Position numbers and translations under genes: made by a program
Shown here: in pieces, positions 31,326-45,049 of the stretch
How positions within the stretch are numbered: the stretch's first letter is position 1
Layout of the letters: every line of letters starts with the position of its first letter
Notes under the pieces: generated by a model
What the model saw: only the letters and a program-made list of their open reading frames with translations
Databases searched by the model: none
Told to the model about the DNA's origin: nothing
Source of the DNA: Auriscalpium vulgare
Lineage: Eukaryota > Basidiomycota > Agaricomycetes > Russulales > Auriscalpiaceae
Direction: 5' to 3'
Assembly: GCA_019915015.1 (NCBI GenBank)
Contig: JAHBBC010000002.1
Coordinates: 2,604,001-2,668,000 of the forward strand
DNA: 64,000 nt

Positions 31326-33641
31326 TTACGATTACTCTTAATCGTTTCTTTCTTCAACCAAGTCAGGCCAAAACGTGAACACATTATAAGTCGCTTTAGG
31401 AAATAGATCCCACGGTCAAGTCGCGTCGTCCCAACTGCCTTTTTCAGTAATTCTTAGCTAAGCAGGTCCTGCCGCACCTTGCAGGATCCTCACACTTCAA
31501 CTATAGCACTAGCATGGTTCTCATGACGAGTACTCTTCATTATGATTCCTCCTAATCATTTATTTCCTTCATCAGTCAGGCAAAATGCATGCATTAGAAA
31601 GATTGCTCTAGGAGATATGTCCCAAAGCTTGGACTAAAGTCAAGTCGTGTCATCCCACCTGCCTAATTCTGTAATTCTTAGCTAAGTAGCTACTGCCTGC
31701 CCTGTGATTTACACACCTTTGCACTGCAAAGACACTCGTGTCTGCGAGTATTTTGCATTTTCCAAGCTAATTAGCATTGATATACACATGATACCAATTG
31801 TTCTCAAGTCAGAAGAGAAGGCCTTCTAACTTCCCTTTTTGGTAACATGTTCCCACGGGGTGACAATGGTGAGGTTGGCAATTGGGAGGGCTCTAGTTGC
31901 TAACTACCATGCATTATATATACCAGAAGTGTTGAAAGGATGTTGATTATGTGAATAGCCAATAATATAATTCCTCAACAAGCGTGGGAAAATGACGCAG
32001 TTGAATTAGGCAGACTGGGATTTTTGCCGGTCAATGAGCCATTGCTTACTAATCCCGGGGATAAAGTACCCGGTTACCCGGCAATTGAACAATTTTTAGC
32101 TAAGTAGCTCCTGCCCAATGCTTTTCAACACCTTCTCACTTCCAAAGACACTCATGTCTGCAAGTATTTTGCGTTTTGCAAGCTAACCAGCAACAATATG
32201 AACATGTTTTCAATTGTTCTCGAGTCAGCAAACAATACTGCACAGTTTCCATTTTAGGTAAAACTTTCCCACGGGTAGGCCAAACACGCACCATGACGCA
32301 TCAACCGGCACTTTCGACTGTGTGCATATCTAAACGCGTCATGGTGCACAAACCCGGCTACTACAATACCCGGGCTGAATATTTATATTAATAAAAAGTC
32401 GCACAGAGGGGGAATTGAACCTACAACCTCTTGGCTTTATATATCAACCAATAGTATTCACCACTACACTACAAGGCCATTTAGCTTGATAGGATATGTG
32501 CAGTAGTTGTTGACCTTCTATCTTCTCCTGCCCTACAAGACAGTTTGCTCTTTGCATCAATTTCTTTCCCCTTCTTTGGTACTTTGGGACAATATATATA
32601 TATATATATATAAAGCTACAATGATTGTGATTTGCAAAATGGAGGAGAATCACTGAAAAAAAAAGAGTTCAGAGGTCCTCGACCTGTGGGCTGCGGCGCC
32701 ACCAGGTGCCGTGGCTTCGCTCTTGACTCCAACACTTACACATCGCCGCTGCTTCCCACAACATGTGGCGCGTCGTCGCTGTCGTGCTGACGCGCCACGC
32801 GACATTGACAACGTGTATCTCAGCTTCTACTGCGCCTGTGGAGGCGGTTCTGGGCTCAATCGAGATATCCTATCATGACTGATTCACATATACATGCAAT
32901 TCTATGGTGCTACTGTGGATAGAAATTACATACATGTGAAAATGAAATATAACTCTTTTGCCATGAAATACAGCATCAGATAAAACTCTTGGGCATCATA
33001 GAAATACATGACATCCAAGCCCTCGATTGAGCCCGGAACCGCCTCCATAGGCGTAGTGGAAGCCAAGACACACATTGTCGACGTCGTGTGGTGCGTCAGC
33101 ACAATGGTGACGACGCTGATACACTTGCTGGTAGTGGGCCGGTGCTAAGCACGGCAGGTACGATTCCATTTCTAATGGTTTGTGAATATCATTATGTAGT
33201 TAATGTTAGTATCCATTTGCTGCGGCTACAACCTCTACTTGATGTGAGTTTGAAATGCAGTAGAGAGTCTGCATGTACTGAGAATAGTGAATGGTGTTGA
33301 AGGTAGTGATATGCAAGTGAAAGATTGACCTGTCTCAGTCATATCTAAAGTTCAATCTGTGGCATCATGGGTAGCCCTGATACTCCTCGCTCTGCGCTAC
33401 GAGGCAATCGTTCGCCAATTTTCGCACTTTTGACAAGTCAACATTCACACAATTTCAGAGTCGCAGCATCGCACAGCAGTGTTCCGACCATCCGATTAGT
33501 CTCTCCAAATGCTCACAAGCTTGGACCAGAGTTCCAACCAAGGCTTGTCACAGATGTCGTGAGATTGGATGGAACGTAGAGCCGTCCAAGTGAGCAACTG
33601 GGGGCGTTGGGGTCACCTATTCAGTGACGCGACATGTCGTC

Positions 33642-34733
33642 TGTTGAGGATCGGCTCCACGCACAAGGACGATGAGGGACAACGAAGGATATTCGAATTA
33701 GCACCGGGTAGCGTATACGAAGCTGGGCATAATCCGTAAGGGATATCGTAGCAAAAGAGCTAGCTACATGTCCACGGAATAAGGTTCGTATGTACTGTAC
33801 AGTACCCGGAAGATGCCGGTGCGGCGTTGAGCTCGACATGCACGTGATATTCCAACACACTCCCTCGAGCGAAAACGCCAACAGGAAACAGGGACAGAAA
33901 ATGGGAAGGGGGATTCAAAGGGGGATGGGAAAAGCATAACAGCAGAAGGAAGAGATAGAAGATGATGACATGCCTAGTAACCCCAGACAGTAGGAGATCC
34001 TAGCGCCTGACCCAACTCCTGGACTGATCCTGCCACTCCCTGGCTCTGGACGCACTTCCAGCCTGTCCAACCTGACCAACTTCCAAGCCCATGTCTTCAT
34101 CTCCCTGCCAGCCAACCAACCACTTGGTGATGCGATTGCGCACCTAAAGCCCCGAAGCCGGACTCTCTCTGTGTGGCTGGATGCCACCTATCTCGAGAGC
34201 AGACGATGCTCTGTGAGGCGTGAGCCTCATGTCCCGTAGCGCGGACAACGGATGACGACGACAGCGAGGACGGCGGAACATCGAGTGAGGGGGGGAATCG
34301 GAAAGGAGCGTCGAAGAAGGGGGAAGGGATTTAAGGCCCAATGACGAGACAAGTGTTATGCCCACCTGGGATACGACACGAGGTTCGGTTACGCGAAGGC
34401 GCTGCGGCACGAGGTCCAGTTACGTGCCCACGACACACGGCTGAGACAGGACAGCCGGTGTCCACTGTCAAGGCAAGAGGCCGGTCGATATTCCCAACGA
34501 CCAAGGTAGACGGATTATGTTGAGGATCGGCTCCACGCACAAGGACGATGAGGGACAACGAAGGATATTCGAATTAGCGCCGGGTAGCGTATACGAAGCT
34601 GGGCGTAATCCGTAAGGGATATCGTAGCAAAAGAGCTAGCTACATGTCCACGGAATAAGGTTCGTATGTACTGTACAGTACCCGGAAGATGCCGGTGCGG
34701 CGTTGAGCTCGACATGCACGTGATATTCCAACA
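33642..34733. mobile_element. TRIM, unit 2 copy
   Basis: LTRs at 33642-33857 and 34518-34733, again with TCGTC on both sides. It arose by duplication of the whole unit, not by a second insertion, since the site is the same. Confidence 0.88.
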
Positions 34734-37700
34734 TCGTCCGGGCAAGGCAACATGTAGCTGTCCGGGAGTCGTCCTTTCAGAACGACGGGATGTGTGAGTG
34801 GTACGAGAGACAGGCGTTGTCTCTCGAGGAAGCTGGGTCCTATGCCTAATCCCTCATGTGTACTTTCGGAGTGTCTCGATGAAGTACGCTGGGTGAGGGT
34901 GTAAGGCAAGAAGGATGATATTAAGTAAGCAACCGCGGTGCGTAAATACAAATACAGACTAAGGAACCAGTAACACTGTGGGGTTGCAATCAAAGGTATT
35001 CAAAGGTATCACAAGAGTAGGAAGAGAACAATATAAGTAGGATATCCAACATGTCAGTGACACAACTGTCACAGTTGTCTCACAGTCAGCTTATTATTCT
35101 CCTGGGTCTCATCTTGTCCCATCGTCATCCCATTAGCCGTTGTGCGAGCTCTACGTTGCTCTGACTGTCTTGCGACACCGGCTATTACAGTTGCATTGCT
35201 CTCGTCCCGCAGTGATTGCACCCTCGCTTGTGTCGCACTACTCATCCTAGTCTTCCAACCATTGCCCTTGCTCTTCTGACTAGTCACATGAGTGCAATGG
35301 TTCAGTGTTGTTGTCTGCACTCCTCTCTGTTGTTCTGACCATATTTCGATGATTGTGCACACAGTGCAGTGTGCAGTCGTTCCCAGTTGCTTGCAACACA
35401 CATCCTCTCCTCCAACCCCTCGTTGATGATTCTCCGACTGATCACGCATTCCAACCATCACCTCTGATTGCACACCTCCCTACTCTCATCGGAGACGCGC
35501 TCTGATCATCTTCGGGAGCCTGGCACTCGCTCGCACACATTGCAGTACCCTCTTCAGCGCTCAAGGGATCTGGTACTATCTGACACATTACCACTATACT
35601 ACATGTGGGTGCCCATCATCGCTGTGCATGAACTTGCTCAGCAACATTGTGCATTGCTCCGTGAAACATGGACTCAACCATGCCCCAATTAATACCTGGC
35701 CGGCCTCGCTCGCATGCTTGCACAGGCCGCCAGGTATTGATCAGGGGCATGGTCTGCAGTTCAATTTCTGATAGAAACACTTATATGTACTTCACTCCGC
35801 GTAGTACTTTGGCTAGAGCTCAGACATGACATGATTTCTGGATGCACGAATGGGGAGGTGACAGACTTAGATGCTTTGAAAAGCCTAGAGGAATAGTCTA
35901 TAACATATGTATTGATGTATATATTGTCAATGGCTCTGTAGTCTAGTGGTATCTGCACTGTATAGTCTTCTAAACTTGAAGGTTTGCAGTTCAATTCCTG
36001 TTATAAACAGTTTTGAAAAGATTGGTAATCGAGTCCGGGTAGTACAGTAGCCGGAGTAGAGAGGAATGACGTAGTTTCCGAGTGCACTTGTGCTGTGCAT
36101 CCGAGACTGACGTCATGGGATCAAGCGTGGGAATTATTTACCGGAAATGGCAATTATGGAGCATTTTCTTCTGACTTCAGAGCCACTGAAATTATGTGCA
36201 TATCTATTCTAGTTAGCTTAAAAAATGCGAAATACTGTCTGAAACGGGAGTCTTTTGAAGTGCGAAGAGGGGGAATTGTGTTTGCTAGGGAAATTGGACC
36301 GTGTGAACAAATAGCTATATATGGGGGGGAAGATGAAAGTTGCATGGGGGTCCAAAAACGGCGACTGGTGCTTACATAAGAAACGATTCAAGGGAATCGT
36401 AACCTTGCTCCATGCTGCGAGGCAATCATTACAGAATTTTCACACTTTCATCAAGTCAACAGACACACAATTCCGAAGATCGCAGCATCGCACAGCAGTG
36501 CTCCGACCACCCGATTAGTTCTTCCGACCGCTCGCAAGATTGGACTCTTGCAGAGCAGTCACGCAATCGGAATCATACCTTGGACACCACACTCGCGCCA
36601 GCAACACCGTTGCACACATCACACGCAGTCATCCAACCACTTGCTCATTGTTCCAACTGCCGCCACACGACCTCAAGCACAGCATCTCCCACAGCTGTCA
36701 TAACGCACCGGAATTCCATCAGACATTTTGATTCTTGGGATCGTTGTTTCAGCACGTGCGCCACATCTCTCCGACGTCTCTGCGACTTCCGAGTACCCCC
36801 ACAGTTGCGCCATTGTCCTCCAACCATTGTCCAGCTCAGTGCTCAAGTTCGCGCTACATATATTCGATCCCGATCGTTCTGCGGTCGGACCAGCACTCCG
36901 ATTATCCCTCCACCGCTCTGACCATTGCACACGCAATACCAGAGCATTCTTCCGACCGTTCGACGAGTCGCAAAATCGCAACACTTACCTGCAGCCCCCT
37001 CACACATCGGAGTGTATTCTACCACTCGCCAGCCACACCTCCATTGTCTCCTTTTCTAGTTGTAATGTCTTGTTCGACTCTGTAGGATGTCTCTCCCGCA
37101 CTCCTTGATAGCGCAGATTGTTTTCCATGTGCTTGCACTGTCCTCCTGATAAGCGCTGATCACTTGCTCTACATTGTTCTATACAGCCTCTTGACTCTCC
37201 TCCATTGTCTGTACCATGTGCAACTTGCACACCATTGTTTGCTTTTGTTCCGACCATTTTCCTTTATTCCGACTTCATTCTTGATCGGACTTGTACTGCA
37301 GCAGTCGAAACATATAAATAGCGGTCGCATCCATACTGCAATACAGATTCGGTTCCCCCCCATGGTTCAGATCTCATTTGGAGCACAGCATCTCCGTCTC
37401 TATTGTATAGTTAGCTCGAGGCAAGCTCTGTCACCTTTGCCTTTGCCTTTGTCTTCGTCGTCGTCTCACGCACTCAGCTCATTGTTCTCCTCCCTCTCAT
37501 CTTATTCCATCATCATTGCATCCGCTGTTGCCCTCGCACTTCATCGCTCCGAGTGTCTTGTGACATCGGAGATCACAATTGTGTTCCGCTCGTCCCGCAG
37601 CGATCGCAACATGAATCGGTGTACTTGCACCACTCATCCCTATCTTCCGCCCATCGCCCCCGCTCCTCTGACCATCCACACAGTTCTGCGTCATTGCCTG

Positions 37701-38618
37701 CATGACTCATTGTTGCTCCTACCGTCTTGGGACATGAGAGATCCCAGCCTCGCTTCCATTTGTCCTGTCGCGGTTGCACCCTCGATCGCACTTACTCCCA
37801 CCACTCGATCCGACATTCCGACCTGTGCCTCTACTCATCCGACCGTTCGCACGATCGCAACAGTTCAGCGTTGTTGACCGCACCCCTTGTTGTTGTTTCG
37901 ATCACCTCGCAACGCCGTCGCGCATCACGCATTAGAGCCACACTCTGCACACCTTTGTCGACGGTTGTACGCACTGCGTCCAGTTTCTCACAGTCACTCG
38001 CACCACGTGTCCTCACCTCCGGACCCTCGTCGGCACAGTTCTCCGACCGTTTGTGCACTCTGATCCACCTTTCCGACCGCACACACCTCCTGCGCACCAC
38101 GTCGGAGACACGCATCCGATCATCTTCGGGACCCTGACACCCACTCGCACACACACATCATCACGGTACCCTCCTCAGCGCTCTAGGTATCTGGTATCCC
38201 ACACATTTACCACCCTACTACCTGTGGGTGCCCGTCAACACGTCACATGTTGTGGGAAGCAGCAGCGAGAGTGCGGCGGCTATATGTAAGTGTCAGAGTC
38301 AAGAGCGGAGCCGCGGCACCCGGTGGCGCCACAGCCAACGGGTCGAGGACCTTTGAACTCGTTTTGTTCAGTGATTCTCATCCATTTTGCAAATCACAAT
38401 AATGCAAACACAATATATAGAGTTGAGAAAACATAGCCAATACATCTCTACCATCTGTGTCCAGATCATCTTAATGGTTACAAGTGCTCACTCTTTGTAG
38501 GATATCATATATATAATACATGATAGGGCTAAGCAATAGGTTGACATGTTGAAGAGAGCCGTTGCTACGCATGGCAGGTGATTCCACGCAAGCATGGGAA
38601 CTAAAGTGAAGAAGAATA

Positions 38619-39122
38619 CTGTACCATTTCGATCGGTTCGCCACCCTGGTGTGACCGTGACCCAACAGGCGAAATTTCAGGTTCACCGCTCATCGGGTGT
38701 GACCGTGACCACGGCAGCATATCACCTCGTGAACAAGTTCGCCGCATCCATGAGACTGGGAAGGGTGAGTAGCTATCCTACACAACAATGTCAATTGTCC
38801 GTGTCAGTCTACACCGAAGCTGAGACAATGGGAGAAGCCGCTCGGTGACTGCCAAATGTACTAGATTAGATTACTCAGTGTGATAGATAAACAGACAACT
38901 AGTCATGGAAAAATTCAATTATACACAGCAAGTCTATGTGATCCAACGTAACCTCAACTTGCAGGCCTCCCAGTGTTACTTTCGAGGCCCTTGAAAATTT
39001 CAAACTCAAGACTCGCTGGAGGCTTTCGCCACCCCGCCCTGTGACCCGTGATAGCACCCATATTTCGCCTCGCCGGACACCCCCTGTGACCCGTGACCGG
39101 TGAACCGATTGAAATGGTACAG
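38619..39122. mobile_element. 504-bp MITE, unit 2 copy
   Basis: Same termini and TA flanks as 21436-21939. Confidence 0.7.
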
Positions 39123-40792
39123 TATATCATGAATTCGCAAATGTAACAGTTGATACCTGTGACAATATGGAGATTTCCTGGGAATGCAAGATTTTGAGGC
39201 TTTCCTTAGCTACTTAATGAGGCTTATTTAATGAGATGAAAAAGGAGCTACAATAAATATATACTTACATATGATGAGTTCTACACGTTTGCATTTTGTT
39301 ATTTGCTACAGTAGCGCTCAATGAAAGCATTTGAATTAAACATGTAGGTAATAAAGAAGGATTATATATTATGCATAATATATATATATATAAGAATAAA
39401 GTAAATGAATTTAAAATCGATTTTTTTCGGAAAACGCGGGTGAGCCTCGGGTGAACCCGTAAAGTGTACTGTACTTCGGACTCCGACGCGCTATTCTTCT
39501 CCTTGAAAGAACTGATTCCCAATGTGGAATCAGAACAGGATATGCTTCAAGAGATGTGTAGGGTGCCTAGGTCGAAAATGTACGAACCTTCAGGAAGTTG
39601 TAGACACCCTTCAAGAAAATGTATGGACCCTTCAAAGGTTTGTAGTCCCCCTTCAAGATGCATAGGCATGGCAGTTTGCGATCTTCTATTCTTCTGGACC
39701 GCAGATGAAAAGTAATCTTTCTTTATTTCGGTGAGCTCAAATTTATTTCATATCGCACCTGCCCAGAAGCCAATAGAGCTGTCAATATTCAGATGTTGAT
39801 ATATGTCGCACTCAATAGCACTCAGCCTCTGAGCTGACCCAGCAACATTGAGTCTTTTAATATGTATTGTGCTCAGAAAGAATTTAATAATGCTCCGGAA
39901 AAACACGGGTGAGCCTCGGGTGAACCCGTAAAGTGTACTTTACTTCGGACTCCGACGCGCTATTCTTCTCCTTGAAAGAACTGATTCCCAATGTGGAATC
40001 AGAATACGCCTTGTTACATGCTGCCAGGCAATCATTGGGGAATTTTTGCCCTTTTGTCAAGTCAACAGCCACGTAATAATTTGGGAAATTGAGGTGTTTC
40101 ACAGCAACAGCAGCGTTCAGACCATTCAAGTAGTCTTTCCGAATGTTTGCAAGGTAGGAGCCAGAGTTCTCACCATTGCAGTCTTGCAAAACATTTCATG
40201 ATCAAAAGTGCACCTTGGACAGCACCCTTGAACCATCAACCCAGTGGCACGACCTGCACATAGTTGTCCAACCTGCTCTCATCATTCCAATGGCCACCAC
40301 GCAACCTCAAGCACAACATCTCCCACAGCTGTCACAACTCGTCAGAATGCCATCAGACATGTTTACTGTTGAGATTGTCATCAGAATGTGTGCACAATGC
40401 CACTCCAGTTACTGTGACATCTGTATTCCTCTGCAGTCGCACCATTGTCCACCTCAGTTCTTGTACTCGCACTGCATCATTCTGATCCTGATTGTTTTGT
40501 ATTTTCATCAGCGTCCCGATTATTGCCTCAGGAATCGGACCACCATTCCGGAGCATTCTTACCGGAAGAATGATCACAACGTCACAACATTGCAACACTC
40601 ACCTCCGACCACCTAGTGCATCGGAGCATGCAGGACGTTGAGCTACCACCCAATGATAGAGACAATCCCCAAGCCTAAACTGTCAGCAATTTTGCTTGGG
40701 TATATTTAATGGCCAAGCCCCTCTCCCCCCTGCCCCCTAAATGATTAAGAGTAATTGTACTGCCATGCTTGCGCTGGCCATTTCCCACCAAG

Positions 40793-42558
40793 TAGTTGAT
40801 GGCACGGAGCGCTGGCGAGGCGAGCAAGGCTACTTTAAGGTCTTCTTGAGCGGCAATATGTTCTGGTCCGAACTCGAATGGGACACCTTTGCGAGTAAGC
40901 TGTGTCAAGACGTGGGCACGTTTCGCGAACGAGTCGATGAAAATGCGGCAGACTCCAATGGTACCAAGGAATGCACGAACGTCAGAGACATCTTTGCAGG
41001 GGCCCCAGTTGCGGATAACTGAGACAGTGGACTCGTCAGGACGTCGACCTTCTGGGGTGCAACGATGGCCAAGAACGGTGAACTCGCGACTGATAATGAT
41101 AGACTTGGTGCCAGAGAATGTGCCACCACAATACTTCATGCGCTGCAAGATACGGTTGACATTCTGGAAGTGCTCCCAGACAAAACGGCGGATGTTGCGA
41201 TTGTTCGCGATGTGCTCGGGCTTGCCATATTCGTCAAGATACTCGGATGCGGGACCTTTGAGTGGGACATCGTCGATGTAGGGGACTGTAATCGCTGGTA
41301 TCTCAGGCTGGAGGATGTACGTGACGTCGTCATGGAAGATAGGAACTGAGTTCGTCCATCCCATGGGTAGGGTGACAAGGCGCTTGGCTCCAAAGGGCGT
41401 CTGGAACGTAGTGAGATCTCGCGAGTGTTCGTCAATGAGGTGTTCGTCATAGCCAACGTAGAGATCGAGTATTCCACCGCATGCGCGGCCTCCGAACTGT
41501 TCTGCAAGGTGCTCTGGCGTGGGTGTGACTCCGGAATGTGCGATAGTGACGGCGTTGAGGGGCTCAAGACTGTGAACAATGCGTAGCGACTTGCCATCTT
41601 TCTTCGCGACGCAGAACCAACGCGAACGATACGATGAATTCGAGTCTTCATATGTGCCTGCATGAATCTTGCGACGAATGAGATCTGTGACTTCTTTGTA
41701 AAGACCTGGTGGGATCGGAATATTGCGCTGTACCCAAGGTGTATGCGGAACGACAGGGATTTGGACTGGAGGAAAGAACTCGCGCTTGAAACTGCCTCGC
41801 TCTGAGTCATTCCAAGCGAAAGCGTCGTTGTGAACTGAAATGACGTGGTGCAATAGGTCTCGTTCGGCTGGCTGAAGGAAATTGTAGCACTCTTGGCTAT
41901 CAACAGTGTCTTTGCGTTCTTGCGTGTAGCGTCCGGTGGGTACAAAGGGCGGGGGATGCGTAGGGAGCATAGGGAGCGATGCAAGGGGATCTCCCTGTAT
42001 GTTGCGAACTATGCGGAACTGTTCTGGGACTGAGCCTAGCACAGGCTTGACTTTCTGGGCAACGGGCTTGTACTTGCGCTTCGCAAACGTTTCGCGAACT
42101 GGGGGTATCTGATTCTCTGGCAAAGGCAATGGACAAAGGTCTGAGGCAAAGGTAGAAAAGAGTGTGGATTGCGTTGAGGCGGGATTTGGAGCGAACGTTG
42201 AAGTCAAAACTGTAAAAGCTGCTGGAGCGGCGTGGTTGGGAAGCAAAGAACGAGCGTCGGAGGCGGTTAAATAAGCAAACTGGAGCGAGGATTCGTCTGA
42301 AGGGTCAAGAGGGGTATAAGCAAGTGCGCGAACACTCGCGCCGTCGCCTTCCAAGATGAGGGCGACTTCTTCACCATCTTCTAGATAATCAAGCAGCGAA
42401 AGTTGTCTCCTGTGAGACTCGAAACCGATGATGCCCTCTAGGGAACGTAGGCACTGTGACAACAGCTGTCGAGTTGGGATTGCGAAGCGTAACAGTCTGG
42501 TCTTCGTTCTTGAAGTTGCGCACAACACTCTCTGTGATAACGTCGAAGGGGCGTCCAA
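40793..42558 (-). pseudogene. pol: Gypsy-2 reverse transcriptase, unit 2
   Basis: Identical in translation to 23611-25376. It carries the YIDD motif and overlaps gag-protease in the +1 frame. It is truncated by the cargo, with the stop at 40675. Confidence 0.9.
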
Positions 42559-44587
42559 GTAGAATGTCGTACGCGACGTTGCGAATGACGTGGATCTGCA
42601 AGTAGATGGTAATATTCGCGATCTTGACGGGGACGTTGCGAGCTAATCCAAGCGAGCTGTCATAGTGTGTGTTGGCACTCTGAACACGAATGCGGATCGA
42701 AGGGTCGTATGCAAGGCCAAGATGGTGACAAATCTCTTCTGACATCGAGATAATCTGTGACCCGGGATCCAAAAGGCATTCAACTGTGTCTTTGTTGTCA
42801 ATGATAGCGTCGATGGAGCGGAGCGCATGTGATTCGCGGGCGACAGTCAAGACTTTAGGCTCTTCTTCAGGGGCTAAGTCCATCAGGTACGTCTCATATG
42901 GATCATCAATGACTAGGACGCCGGGCGGAGGGTTATTGCGATCTGGCGCGATAACACGAGGGGCAGGGACATAGTTTGCAAACGTCTTGGCTTCAGCTTC
43001 GGCAATTGCCGCGGCGGGCGAGACTATGTCTTCTGGGACCTCTTCGACAGTGGGGAAACTGGAAATGACTTGCTCATTGACTGCACGACGAGGTGTGACA
43101 ACATCGCGATACTTCGCGCGGACCTCTGGCGAGAGTGAAAGGAGTTCCTCAGGTGTGAGCGTGATCGAGTTCGCTTTCATCGAGCGAGCAAACACTGTGT
43201 CTGCTATCTCTGTCTTGTGGACTGGAGCATTTGTCTTGTAAGCGGTGTCTCGCGCATTCAAAGGCCTGGGCGGGTCTGCAGGGACAAAGCGTGTCTGCTT
43301 GACTGGGGCGGAAGTAGCGTCACGAGCTTTGGCAAAGGGGTGCGAAGGTGTGCGAGGTGCTGATGACTGTGCTGGACTAGGAGCGGGAGCTTGCGCTGGA
43401 GCTGGAGCTTGAACTGGTGGGGCATCTTGAGTCGGCTTCACGTTCGCGGTTCGACGAGGGGGCACTTCTACGCCGTCGAAGACCAACTTGAGCGAATCGC
43501 GAGCCTGTGGGCCTTTCAGTGCTGCTAGCTCAGCTTCAAGTGCGGCGATGCGATCTGTCGCGGAAAGCGTGAACGTCGAGAGCGGCTCAACTGCGAGCAT
43601 CATCTGGGCTTGTGCGCGCTGGCCTGGGTTGCGTCGATGCCACTCCATCATGCGATCACGAAGGGTGTTGCCTGTAATAAAGCGGGGAACAAATCCTCCA
43701 CCAGGTAGTATGACTCTTCCTTCATGGTTTCGCTTGACGTAGCCAGTGCGGATGTCTTCTTCGACTGCAGGACAGTTCGCGATGTGATGATCTGGAGCGC
43801 CATCATATAGGCAACGATTCTCTGAGCGAATGGTGTCAACTGGAGCAGGTGTGGGCGTGGACAAGGCTGCTGGGACTGCGCTATTGCCTTGAATTGCTTG
43901 GGTGAGCGAACGAACGAGGGTGACAAGGAGTTCTTCCGTCTTGATCGCTGGGGCTGGCGTTAACGATGAGCTGGGTGCTAAAGCGGCGTCGTTGCGAAAG
44001 GAAGAGGCTGCTGTGCCATGTAGAACATAGTTCGTTGCGTCCTTGACGTCAGAAACAAGATAGGGGTCTTCTGGCTCCTGGTCTGGCAATTTGATCTGAA
44101 GGCGAGCATGGACACGCTGCCAAAGCTCAGCTGGGATGCCTCGAACGAATTCTCGTTGTTGCTGGAGGTCTGAGAGGCGCTTGTGCTTGATAAGATAGCT
44201 GGAGAGCGTCAAGAAGTCGCGATGGAATGTTGCGAACTCTTCCAGTGTCGAGATTCCGTTGGCGCGACGTTCCGCGACGAGGTGCTCAAGGTCTGCAACT
44301 GAATATGCTTTGTCTTCGCTAGCACCTGGGTAGAGCTTCGCGACAGCTTCCTTGAACTCTTTGTATGACTTGGAGGCGTCGGTGAACTCTGTCATGGCGT
44401 CGAAAAGATCGGCTACTTCGATAGGGACATAACTCTGTGCCCAAGTCTTCTTCTCTTCATCCTTGGTGATTGAGCAACGAAGGAATAGGATTTCAAGGTC
44501 TGCAAAGAACCTGCGGATTGAACGAGGCTGTTCTGGGGTAAATATAGGGGCGGTGCGATCACCACGAGCTGGCATAAGCGTAGTCAT
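42389..44587 (-). CDS. gag: Gypsy-2 Gag-protease, unit 2
   Basis: Identical in translation to 25207-27405, including the altered zinc knuckle CLYDG and the LLDPGSQI protease site. The likely start is Met at 44587, although the frame stays open to 45070 in the LTR. As the copy next to the outermost 5' LTR it is the one a full-array transcript would translate first. Confidence 0.85.
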   Translation of the reverse strand: MTTLMPARGDRTAPIFTPEQPRSIRRFFADLEILFLRCSITKDEEKKTWAQSYVPIEVADLFDAMTEFTDASKSYKEFKEAVAKLYPGASEDKAYSVADLEHLVAERRANGISTLEEFATFHRDFLTLSSYLIKHKRLSDLQQQREFVRGIPAELWQRVHARLQIKLPDQEPEDPYLVSDVKDATNYVLHGTAASSFRNDAALAPSSSLTPAPAIKTEELLVTLVRSLTQAIQGNSAVPAALSTPTPAPVDTIRSENRCLYDGAPDHHIANCPAVEEDIRTGYVKRNHEGRVILPGGGFVPRFITGNTLRDRMMEWHRRNPGQRAQAQMMLAVEPLSTFTLSATDRIAALEAELAALKGPQARDSLKLVFDGVEVPPRRTANVKPTQDAPPVQAPAPAQAPAPSPAQSSAPRTPSHPFAKARDATSAPVKQTRFVPADPPRPLNARDTAYKTNAPVHKTEIADTVFARSMKANSITLTPEELLSLSPEVRAKYRDVVTPRRAVNEQVISSFPTVEEVPEDIVSPAAAIAEAEAKTFANYVPAPRVIAPDRNNPPPGVLVIDDPYETYLMDLAPEEEPKVLTVARESHALRSIDAIIDNKDTVECLLDPGSQIISMSEEICHHLGLAYDPSIRIRVQSANTHYDSSLGLARNVPVKIANITIYLQIHVIRNVAYDILLGRPFDVITESVVRNFKNEDQTVTLRNPNSTAVVTVPTFPRGHHRFRVSQETTFAA

Positions 44588-45049
44588 CGCGATAAAAGGT
44601 TGGGGATTGGTGATAGGGACTTGAACGGTGTGTGTGCAACGGTTCGCGATATAAACGGCGGGCGATGGAAGACGACTGGTGATGGCTGGAGGTGTGGAAA
44701 TAGGCTGGGGCGATGGCGAAGGCGGAGTGCGCGATGTGACGGGATGTAGCAAGGGGCGAGGCGACGATGGGAAGCTTCCTGGAAACGGTGGAGAGTCTTC
44801 TAATGGATCTAGGAGGTTGATATCACTGAGAAGGTCGGAAGGAAGGTTGTTGTGTGTTGCAAATGGACTAGGGACTGAGGAAAAGAGTTCTCCTGGACTG
44901 GGGGGCCAAACGACAAACGATTCGCGAAGTTCTGCGGCTAGGGAGGAGACTCGAGTAGGATAGCGATGTCGATGTGTAGGAGGTGTGGAAGATGAACGAG
45001 AGTGATCTGAAGCAATCCTGGTAGTGCCCCTCGCGGTGGGCTCCACAAA

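Larger units (their letters stand above)
31326..40792 (-). mobile_element. Non-coding cargo in RT/RNase H, unit 2 (9467 bp)
   Basis: Copy of 14143-23610, one base shorter because an A is missing from TATATAAAGAATAAAG near 39392. It holds the same parts: tRNA-like 32393-32481; inverted-repeat arms 32624-32767 and 38244-38400; fold-back 32769-33119; hairpin 35677-35753; tRNA-like 35932-36008; family R 33376-33508, 35063-35613, 36412-38233 and 40027-40622; direct repeats 39428-40004. Because both units share the insertion at the same base, it was present before the array formed. Confidence 0.6.

Noticed and set aside
27868..45049. Second Gypsy-2 unit as an independent insertion
   Set aside because: No separate target duplication, a shared middle LTR, and the same cargo, TRIM and MITE at the same bases.
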